A DNA stretch of 37,651 nucleotides. Origin: Alphaproteobacteria bacterium. Lineage in GTDB: Bacteria; Pseudomonadota; Alphaproteobacteria; Rs-D84. This document shows, piece by piece, positions 1 through 6,283 of this stretch. Location of the stretch: positions 1 through 37,651 of the forward strand of contig JAFSDI010000035.1 of assembly GCA_017436325.1 (NCBI GenBank), written 5' to 3'. Numbering within the stretch: position 1 is the first letter of the stretch; each line of letters starts with the position of its first letter. The position numbers and the translations under genes are program-made. Under the pieces are notes generated by a model. The model saw only the letters and a program-made list of their open reading frames with translations, did no database searches and was not told the origin of the DNA.

Positions 1-178
1 CAATTATCTTTGATATCGTGCTGCACGATGGCCAACGTGGTGTCCCATCTGCAAAAAATTGCTTACTTTTATTAAATGTTGTCGCATCCAGTCCGCTTAA
101 TTTCGCCAAGCCAGAACAAGATAAATTATTATCTTTGGCCAATCGCTCAATCGCATTCCATATAATTTTATGTTTCAT
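1..178 (-). CDS. HTH transcriptional regulator, N-terminal part (runs off window)
   Basis: The reverse strand reads an open frame from ATG at 178 to the window edge, 59 codons, preceded by a strong AGGAGAG ribosome site. The peptide contains SCSGLAKLSGL followed by TTFNKSK and PRWPS, a helix-turn-helix signature shared almost word for word with the gene at 19738-19971. In alphaproteobacteria this N-terminus usually belongs to S24/LexA-like or short HTH regulators. Whether a C-terminal S24 domain follows cannot be seen because the gene continues beyond base 1. It is divergent from the unknown gene at 554. Family membership is likely; the target is unknown. Confidence 0.75.
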   Translation of the reverse strand, partial: MKHKIIWNAIERLAKDNNLSCSGLAKLSGLDATTFNKSKQFFADGTPRWPSCSTISKII

Positions 179-301
179 TATATCTCTCCTGTATAACAAA
201 AAAAATAAAACAAAGGAATTATTCCAGATTCAAGGAACAAAATCAAGCAAAAAGATAAAGCGTGACGCGGTTCAACCTGCGGTTGTGACGAATGGTCAGG
301 A

Positions 302-323
302 AAAGCCGCCTTGGGGCGGTTTT
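302..323 (+). terminator. Rho-independent terminator-like hairpin
   Basis: AAAGCCGCC, loop TTGG and GGCGGTTTT form a 5-bp GC stem extended by A-T pairs, followed by TTTTATTATA. It lies in the 375-base gap between the HTH regulator and the 394-aa gene, with no plus-strand gene upstream. It may end a short transcript: a small CAACC-TGC-GGTTG hairpin lies just before it around 270-285. I see no convincing protein gene in 179-553. Confidence 0.6.
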
Positions 324-505
324 ATTATATTTGATTTTTTATCGTTGGTTTTGTTTAACATACTCTGTGGCACGTTTGCGTTGGGTTATGTTATCAAACA
401 CAGCCACATTCTTTGCTGGATTTTATCTGTTTGGCACAATAAACAGAAACTGCCCTAAAGGCAGATGTATGTAAATTTATGATTAAGCATATTTGGCCAT
501 ATATG

Positions 506-533
506 TTGTATTTTTGACAGACCTTGATATAAT
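506..533 (+). promoter_or_regulatory. Putative promoter of the 394-aa gene
   Basis: TTGTAT at 506-511 and TATAAT at 528-533 are separated by 16 bp. A better -35 match, TTGACA at 514-519, is too close to this -10 (8 bp), so it was not used. The start codon at 554 is preceded by AAAGGGG (541-547), a good ribosome site. Confidence 0.5.
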
Positions 534-553
534 ATGCGTCAAAGGGGTATAAT

Positions 554-1738
554 ATGCAACAAAGACAGCTAGAAAAATTAAGCCAAATGACGGGTGTCGA
601 TTTTAACTTTGTTCCTGCAAATAAAAATCAGTTCGGGGTAAAGTATTACGAGCACAGATGTTTAAATGATGATGAATATTTCAAAATTGCTGGCGATTTA
701 AATCAGTATGAAAATGTTATTTATACGTGTTTAGAGTATCCTGATGGTACATCTTCTATTGTTGTATTGCAAAATAATTTGGATAAAAAACGTCTTGAAA
801 ACATTTTATGGGGGCGGGTTGGTGATTTAGAGCAAACAAAACCAATTGGCAAAATTCATGGCAATGATGTTTTTCTAGATTTGATTAAGACACAGACGAA
901 CCAATGCGCCACTATTGTAAGCCACAGTAATCGTGCGGTTGCAGTCGTGGTTATTAATGGCCATCGTTTGCCTTTTTATGTATCTTCTGGCATTTCTGGC
1001 AAGGATACAGAATATGGCATTCCATCTGGCAAATGGTATCCATTACAAGGGATTTCACGGGCAGGCTGGCTTAACAAAATGCCGGAAATGAATAAAAGTA
1101 CATATCAAGAACTGGATCAAATTTGTGAAATGCTGGAACAGAAATTCCCTGCAAAAATATTTAAACAGCGCGCATTGAATGGTGATATTCCTGTTGCAGA
1201 TAATACGGCCTTATTGGAATCTGCCAACAACGATTTTATAGAAGGTACCCCATTAAACGAGCTTATCTCGTATCAGTATTACAGGAATCATATAATATAT
1301 CTGCCGGCAATTATTGAAGAATGGTGTTCTGCCCCAAAAGATTTTCTAGAAATTACAAATGGTGCATTGCAGATTTATGAACTTAACATATTGGAAAAGA
1401 TACGTAAAACCAATATAATGGCTAATTCAGTGCTAAATGGTGATGTTATTTGGTTCAAACCCGTTCCCAACCAACTAGAAACAGATGCAGAAACAATCCA
1501 AGGGATACAAGAACAATTGGACAGACTTAATGTGTCGTCAGTGTATGTTTCTTCGGATAAGTACATTGGTATCGGTGTCCCTGTTGATAAATTGGACAAT
1601 TTTCTTCATAATAAACAAACACAAAAAGATTTTACAACGGCTGCCAAAAAACTAGAAGAATTACCGCACAAACAAGACAAGGAAAAATCTTTTATGAAAA
1701 TGTTTATTGATAAAGTGAAAAATATTATTGAAAGTTAA
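554..1738 (+). CDS. Hypothetical protein, 394 aa
   Basis: I do not recognise this protein. It has a complete frame with an AAAGGGG ribosome site 6 bases before ATG. There is no signal peptide, no membrane segment and no classic catalytic motif. The central part holds a glycine-, proline- and tryptophan-rich stretch (GIPSGKWYPLQGISRAGW) around residues 155-172. The C-terminus is lysine-rich and probably helical. It appears soluble and cytoplasmic. Its neighbours, an HTH regulator upstream and a dead Nudix gene downstream, do not indicate a function. Base composition matches the AT-rich surroundings. The call as a real gene rests on length, ribosome site and codon-like composition. Confidence 0.8.
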   Translation: MQQRQLEKLSQMTGVDFNFVPANKNQFGVKYYEHRCLNDDEYFKIAGDLNQYENVIYTCLEYPDGTSSIVVLQNNLDKKRLENILWGRVGDLEQTKPIGKIHGNDVFLDLIKTQTNQCATIVSHSNRAVAVVVINGHRLPFYVSSGISGKDTEYGIPSGKWYPLQGISRAGWLNKMPEMNKSTYQELDQICEMLEQKFPAKIFKQRALNGDIPVADNTALLESANNDFIEGTPLNELISYQYYRNHIIYLPAIIEEWCSAPKDFLEITNGALQIYELNILEKIRKTNIMANSVLNGDVIWFKPVPNQLETDAETIQGIQEQLDRLNVSSVYVSSDKYIGIGVPVDKLDNFLHNKQTQKDFTTAAKKLEELPHKQDKEKSFMKMFIDKVKNIIES

Positions 1739-1878
1739 ACATAATCATATGCTATAACGTAACAATGCCTGTTTGCTTTTTTAGATATAGTTCGGTTGCT
1801 GGGAATGGTATCTTCAAGATGCTCGGTAAATAGGGCGATACGTCATAGGCTTAGATTTAAAGTAGCAAAGGATACAAA

Positions 1879-2063
1879 ATGATAAAAGACATCAGTTATT
1901 CTGCATATATTTTGCCTGTGCGTGATGGACGGGTTGCCTTGCTGAAATACGGTGAAAACGGATACGGACCAATCGGTGGATGAAAATGGGAATAACCCTT
2001 GATACAAAAGAATCTTTAAAACAAGCAATAGAGAAAATGGAGAGTATAAATGAAAGAAATTGA
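1879..2063 (+). pseudogene. Nudix hydrolase remnant
   Basis: The first frame starts at ATG 1879 and gives 34 residues ending in KYGENGYGPIGG, the lead-in to a Nudix box, then a stop at 1981-1983. After a frame change a second piece (ITLDTKESLKQAIEKMES) resembles the rest of a Nudix helix, but the REUXEE catalytic residues are missing. The remainder is absent because the CYTH gene begins at 2050. The simplest reading is a frameshift plus a 3' deletion. Reading UGA as tryptophan does not rescue it, because a TAA follows three codons later. Confidence 0.65.
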
Positions 2064-2616
2064 AATCTTGGTTCAGGTTTTCGCAGACGAAGCAGATGTT
2101 CTGCGTAAATTATCTGAATTTGACTTCTTGGGCGATAAACGTACGGTGGATACATACTATTACGACCCATTGCGCCCAGATTTACAACCCGACAGCAATG
2201 GCCGCTTGTATGCATGCTGTCGCACACGTGCAAAAGACGGCACAAATTATATCACGTACAAGTACGACCATTTTGACGGTGACACATGGTTGTATTCTGA
2301 TGAATCCGAAACAACCGTTGCTGATATGTCAACTTTGTGCGATATTATGAATGCGCTGGGGTTGCGTGAATTGATACGGATTGACAACCTGAAACGCACA
2401 TACCGTGCGGGCGATTATACAATTGAATTTGAAACTGTGGCAGATCTGGGGCTGTTTTTAGAGGTGGAATATTGCACCGCCGATGATGTGGATGTGGCGC
2501 AAGTGAAATCTCAGATTCAATCATTCATAGACGGATTGGGTTTTGCAGTGTCGCCAGAATTAAATGCTGGCAAACCAGAATTAATGTTGCGCAAGAAACA
2601 ACAGGACGCAGAATAA
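2050..2616 (+). CDS. CYTH-domain protein (CyaB / triphosphatase-like)
   Basis: A protein of 188 aa starts MKEIEILVQV, the opening strand of a CYTH domain, where the family normally has an ExExK motif. Here the lysine is replaced (EIEILVQ), so activity is uncertain. Charged strands follow that are typical of the tunnel fold: TYYYDP at about residues 36-41, CRTR about 57-60, TYKYDHFDGD about 69-78, YTIEFETV about 118-125 and LFLEVEY about 130-136. CYTH proteins bind triphosphates such as ATP, thiamine triphosphate or polyphosphate with divalent metal. GGAGAG precedes the start. It sits directly on the end of the broken Nudix gene. Confidence 0.75.
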   Translation: MKEIEILVQVFADEADVLRKLSEFDFLGDKRTVDTYYYDPLRPDLQPDSNGRLYACCRTRAKDGTNYITYKYDHFDGDTWLYSDESETTVADMSTLCDIMNALGLRELIRIDNLKRTYRAGDYTIEFETVADLGLFLEVEYCTADDVDVAQVKSQIQSFIDGLGFAVSPELNAGKPELMLRKKQQDAE

Positions 2617-2683
2617 TTGTGAAAATATTTAACAAGATAAACCCGCCCCCACATGGACGGTTTTCTTATCCATACAATCCTTT

Positions 2684-2711
2684 TTGACATCCTATGAATT
2701 CGGTTTATACT
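2684..2711 (+). promoter_or_regulatory. Promoter of the Y-family polymerase gene
   Basis: TTGACA at 2684-2689, a 16-bp spacer, then TATACT at 2706-2711. The ATG is at 2722, 10 bases past the -10, so the transcript would have at most about 4 leader bases. No clear LexA box of the alphaproteobacterial GTTC-N7-GTTC type is seen. Confidence 0.65.
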
Positions 2712-2721
2712 GAATCCTGAA

Positions 2722-3984
2722 ATGGCGGAAAGGTTTTATCTTTGCATTGATTTAAAGAGTTTCTTTGCCTCGGTCGAAGCGGTTGACCGTGGCCTGGACC
2801 CATTTACAACAAACCTGGTGGTGGCGGACCCGTCACGGGGGCGGGGGTCGGTCTGTCTGGCGATAACGCCGGCGATGAAGGCGTTGGGGATTCGTAATCG
2901 TTGCCGGGTCTTTGAAATCCCGCGTGGGGTCGAATACATCACCGCCATGCCCCGCATGAAAAAGTATATGAAAGTGTCCGCCCAGATTTACGGGATTTAC
3001 CTACGCTATATTTCGCCCGAAGACATCCATGTCTATTCCATTGACGAATGCTTTATCGATATCACACCTTACTTGAAAATGTATAAACGGTCTCCCAAAG
3101 AAATGGCGATAATGCTGATGGATGCGGTGCGGGATGAAACGGGCATATGCGCCACCGCCGGCATTGGTACGAACTTGTTCTTGGCCAAGGTTGCGCTGGA
3201 CATCACGGCCAAGAAAGTCCCCGACCATATCGGGTACCTGGATGCGGAATCGTTCCGGGAACACTTATGGCACCATCGGCCGATAACAGACATCTGGAAC
3301 ATCGGGGCGGGCATTGCACGGCGACTGGAAAAGTACGGTGTTTATGACCTGTATGGGGTTACACAGTTGCCAGCAGACACCCTGTATCGTGAGTTCGGCA
3401 CAAATGCAGAATACCTGATTGACCATGCCAATGGCATCGAGCCATGTACGATTGCCGATATTCACAATTATCAGGCGAAATCACATTCCCTGTCCAACGG
3501 CCAGATTCTGTTCGAAGACTATAACTTTGACGACGCACAGATTGTGATGCAGGAAATGGTGGATAACCTGGTCTTGGAATTGGTGGAAAAGAACCTGGTG
3601 GCGGATGAAATATCGCTGGCTGTGGGGTATTCACGTGATGTGCGGCGCCCAACCGGGGGCAGTCGTAAATTGCCAGCGCACACATCGTCTTATAAATCAT
3701 TGGTGGCGGAATTTGTGCGCCTGTATCGGGAAACAACCGACAAACGCACGCCGATACATAAATTGACGGTTGGGCTGGGGAACCTGGTCGATGCGGATAC
3801 GGTGCATCTGCAACTGGATTTATTTGCGGACACAAGGGCGGACGAACGCGAAAGCAAACTGCAACACGCGCTGCTGGATATCAAGGGCAAATTTGGCAAG
3901 AATGCCGTCTTGCGTGGCATAAATTATCACGAGAAATCCACCGGTCGCAAACGTAATACTTTGGTTGGGGGGCACAATGGCTGA
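2722..3984 (+). CDS. Y-family DNA polymerase (UvrX/DinB-like)
   Basis: This 420-aa protein is a translesion DNA polymerase. The first metal-binding motif CIDLKSFFASVE has Asp10; the second, YSIDECFID, has Asp108-Glu109. A thumb with a helix-hairpin-helix (WNIGAGIARRLEKYGV, about residues 192-207) and a little-finger domain with a C-terminal QLDLF segment follow. QLDLF resembles a beta-clamp binding motif. It is closer in wording to the Firmicutes UvrX/YqjW group than to E. coli DinB, for example DPFTTNLVVADPSRG near residue 30. It overlaps a YolD-like gene by 8 bases, an arrangement characteristic of Firmicutes mobile elements. The pair is visibly GC-richer than its flanks, which suggests horizontal gain. 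Confidence 0.92.
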   Translation: MAERFYLCIDLKSFFASVEAVDRGLDPFTTNLVVADPSRGRGSVCLAITPAMKALGIRNRCRVFEIPRGVEYITAMPRMKKYMKVSAQIYGIYLRYISPEDIHVYSIDECFIDITPYLKMYKRSPKEMAIMLMDAVRDETGICATAGIGTNLFLAKVALDITAKKVPDHIGYLDAESFREHLWHHRPITDIWNIGAGIARRLEKYGVYDLYGVTQLPADTLYREFGTNAEYLIDHANGIEPCTIADIHNYQAKSHSLSNGQILFEDYNFDDAQIVMQEMVDNLVLELVEKNLVADEISLAVGYSRDVRRPTGGSRKLPAHTSSYKSLVAEFVRLYRETTDKRTPIHKLTVGLGNLVDADTVHLQLDLFADTRADERESKLQHALLDIKGKFGKNAVLRGINYHEKSTGRKRNTLVGGHNG

Positions 3985-4306
3985 TAATACCGCACGTGCA
4001 AAACAGTTTATGCCTTTTGCGGCCCTGCGTGGCTACTATGCGATGGTGCTGGCTAAAAATCGGGTGGTTGAGCCCAGACGGGAATTGATTGGTGATGCCG
4101 CAGAACGACTATCACGGAAACTTGCGCTGGTTAAAAAAGGCATGATGGTAACAGTGCGCTTTTACCGGACCGATGCCTATGACACCATAACGGGCCTGGT
4201 CACCCGCATAGACCCCGAATACCGATACATCACCATAGTCAAAACCAAAATCCCCTTTGATGATATTACCGAAGTATCCAGCCCCGAAATCCCAGATGGG
4301 GAATGA
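3977..4306 (+). CDS. YolD-like protein
   Basis: Starting at the ATG that overlaps the polymerase stop (GGGGGG lies just before it), the protein has 109 aa. It contains ARAKQFMPFAALRGYY, the typical YolD opening, and a beta-rich C-terminal half ending in a strand with IPFDDITEV. YolD-like proteins are small partners encoded next to Y-family polymerases in Firmicutes and their plasmids; their exact role is not settled. Co-transcription and probably translational coupling with the polymerase follow from the overlap. An in-frame ATG four codons upstream (3965) is a less likely start. Confidence 0.85.
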   Translation: MADNTARAKQFMPFAALRGYYAMVLAKNRVVEPRRELIGDAAERLSRKLALVKKGMMVTVRFYRTDAYDTITGLVTRIDPEYRYITIVKTKIPFDDITEVSSPEIPDGE

Positions 4307-4337
4307 AAAACTAGCGATATAAGTGTTTGTTCTTTAA

Positions 4338-4365
4338 TTGATTATTTGGACATATTATCTATAAT
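4338..4365 (+). promoter_or_regulatory. Promoter giving a leaderless mRNA for the zinc-ribbon gene
   Basis: TTGATT at 4338-4343 and TATAAT at 4360-4365 are 16 bp apart. The ATG at 4372 is only 6 bases after the -10 and no Shine-Dalgarno sequence is possible, so transcription should start at or next to the start codon. Confidence 0.6.
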
Positions 4366-4371
4366 GGTCAT

Positions 4372-6096
4372 ATGAAGCCTAAATCATACATTGTTGAAAA
4401 TGCAGAACTCATGTCTGAATGGGACTGGGATGCTAATGCTGATTTAGATCCAAATAAATTGACACCGGGTTCAAATAAGAAAGCCTGGTGGAAATGTTCC
4501 AAATGTGACCATGAATGGCAAACAGCTATTCATCATAGGGTTATTGGGAAACAAGATTGCCCAAAATGTAGATATTTATTAAAAAAACACATTTCGTCTA
4601 ATTTGGTAGAGACACATCAAAACCGTCTTAAATACTGGGATTTTTCTAAAAATAAATTATTAAAACCTGAAATAGTAAGTAAGTACTCGCGTAACAAAGT
4701 TTGGTGGAAGTGTCCTGACTGTAATCATGAGTGGGAGGCAACAATAAAAAGCCAGATAAAAAAACAAATAATGTGTCCACAGTGTAAAAAAGGAATAAAA
4801 GACCTGGCTTCCATGAGACCAGAACTTTTAAAAGAATGGGATATGACTAAAAATGCCGCAAATCCAAGATATACAGCGTACGCTTCTAACAAATATGCTT
4901 GGTGGAAATGTTCAAAATGTGGTTATGAATGGAAAGCGAAAGTATCTAATCGTGTGTTGTTAAAACGGGGGTGTCCATGTTGTTCTGGTAGTGTTGTTGT
5001 GCCAGGAATAAACGATTTAAAAACGAAATTCCCTCATATAGCCAAAGAGTGGCACCCAACTAAAAATGGCGATTGGTTACCAGAGAATTTTGCTGGTGGT
5101 GCAAGCAAAAAGGTTTGGTGGCAATGTCCATTGGGACACGAATATCAAGCGACGATAGGCCACAGAACAGCGCCGAATGGCACAGGTTGTCCGATATGTT
5201 ATTCTGGACGGCAAACTTCATTCGCAGAACAAGCAGTATTCTTTTATGTTAAACAATTGTATCCTGATGCTATAAGCAGGCATAAATCTGATTTTCTGGG
5301 CAAGTTTGAATTGGATGTTTATATTCCATCTATCAAATATGCGATAGAATACGATGGCGAAGCGTGGCATAAGCAAAATAAAATAGAAAGAGAAAAGCGA
5401 AAATATCAAATATGTAAAGAACATGGTATAACTCTGATTAGAATGCGAGAACAAATGCCGGAGTCGGGCGAAGAAGTTGCAGATCGTATAGTTGGTATGA
5501 AAAATCTGTACGAGCATAAGAATCTGGAATTTGCCTTAAGACAATTGTTAATGCTTTTAAATTTGTATAAACCAATACCAGATAATTTAATAAATTTAAA
5601 AAGAGACAGATTTAAAATATTAGAATATAAAAAATCAGAGATATGCAACTCTCTTGTTTCTGTTCGGCCAGATATCGCAATGGAATGGCATCCAACTAAA
5701 AATGGCAATTTGCAACCAAGTATGTTTAGTTGTGGTTCTGACCATAAAGTATGGTGGGTATGTCCAAAATGTGCTTATGAGTATCAGTCAACAATCAGTC
5801 ATAGAACGAGCAAAAAAATCCCAACAGGATGCCCTATATGTGGCAAGGAACGTAGCGATCTAGCAAAAAGCGTTGCGGTAAACATGATAGATCTTAAAAC
5901 AGGCGACATAATAAAAACTTTTAAGTCCATATCGGATGCTGGCAGACAGATGAAAATAAGTTCGGGAAATATAGGCATGGTATGCAGGGGGCATAGACCT
6001 TATGCTGGCGGATACAAATGGGAATATGCTGATGAGAAAATTTCAAAAAAGTATAAAAAATTGAATAAACAATTAGATTTGGGTTTGGCCGAATAG
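4372..6096 (+). CDS. Zinc-ribbon repeat endonuclease (DUF4379-like) with NUMOD1-like tail
   Basis: The 574-aa protein has five zinc-ribbon units, each with WW-x-C near the start and two CxxC-type pairs, as in WWKCSKCDHEW with DCPKCR. Four lie in about residues 40-285 and one at about 460-495; the fourth has CPLGH in place of a CxxC pair. Between units four and five is a PD-(D/E)XK/Vsr-like nuclease core: LGKFELDVYIPSIKYAIEYDGE followed by WH and a later ITLIRMRE. The C-terminus (about 505-560) reads like a NUMOD1 DNA-binding module (FKSISDAGRQMKISSGNI, GGYKWEY). Such proteins occur in phages, large viruses and bacterial accessory regions and resemble homing endonucleases. Substrate and target are unknown. 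It converges with the helicase gene. Confidence 0.82.
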   Translation: MKPKSYIVENAELMSEWDWDANADLDPNKLTPGSNKKAWWKCSKCDHEWQTAIHHRVIGKQDCPKCRYLLKKHISSNLVETHQNRLKYWDFSKNKLLKPEIVSKYSRNKVWWKCPDCNHEWEATIKSQIKKQIMCPQCKKGIKDLASMRPELLKEWDMTKNAANPRYTAYASNKYAWWKCSKCGYEWKAKVSNRVLLKRGCPCCSGSVVVPGINDLKTKFPHIAKEWHPTKNGDWLPENFAGGASKKVWWQCPLGHEYQATIGHRTAPNGTGCPICYSGRQTSFAEQAVFFYVKQLYPDAISRHKSDFLGKFELDVYIPSIKYAIEYDGEAWHKQNKIEREKRKYQICKEHGITLIRMREQMPESGEEVADRIVGMKNLYEHKNLEFALRQLLMLLNLYKPIPDNLINLKRDRFKILEYKKSEICNSLVSVRPDIAMEWHPTKNGNLQPSMFSCGSDHKVWWVCPKCAYEYQSTISHRTSKKIPTGCPICGKERSDLAKSVAVNMIDLKTGDIIKTFKSISDAGRQMKISSGNIGMVCRGHRPYAGGYKWEYADEKISKKYKKLNKQLDLGLAE

Positions 6097-6148
6097 GCAA
6101 AGTGTACCCAAATTAAGAAAAAAAGGACAGATTTCTAGCCTCTTTTAT

Positions 6149-6204
6149 GTAGTTCGATAATGCCAGAAAAATAGCCCGTTTCACAATTGACACTACCGAA
6201 CTAC
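6149..6204. repeat. Inverted repeat in the convergent intergenic region
   Basis: GTAGTTCG at 6149-6156 pairs exactly with CGAACTAC at 6197-6204 around a 40-base loop. A second nested or overlapping pairing is possible between TAGCCC near 6172 and GGGCTA near 6232. It lies between two convergent genes. No T-run follows in either direction at a position fitting a normal terminator. It may be a structural element or a relic; the function is unknown. Confidence 0.45.
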
Positions 6205-6283
6205 AAAAAAACGACCGATGTTACAATCCTGGGCTAGACGTTGCGAAACCTTGCTGCGTGATTGTCGGGAATCTTTTGATATG

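Noticed and set aside
364-436. Short reverse frame reading VFDNITQRKRATEYVKQ
   Set aside because: Only about 22 codons, no ribosome site, and resemblance to PAS-type sequence is probably chance.
18-458. 146-aa open frame at the left edge
   Set aside because: It is antisense to the HTH regulator in its first part and runs through a terminator hairpin; no ribosome site or family resemblance.
1879-2000. UGA recoding as tryptophan in the Nudix remnant
   Set aside because: A TAA follows three codons later and all other genes use UGA as stop.
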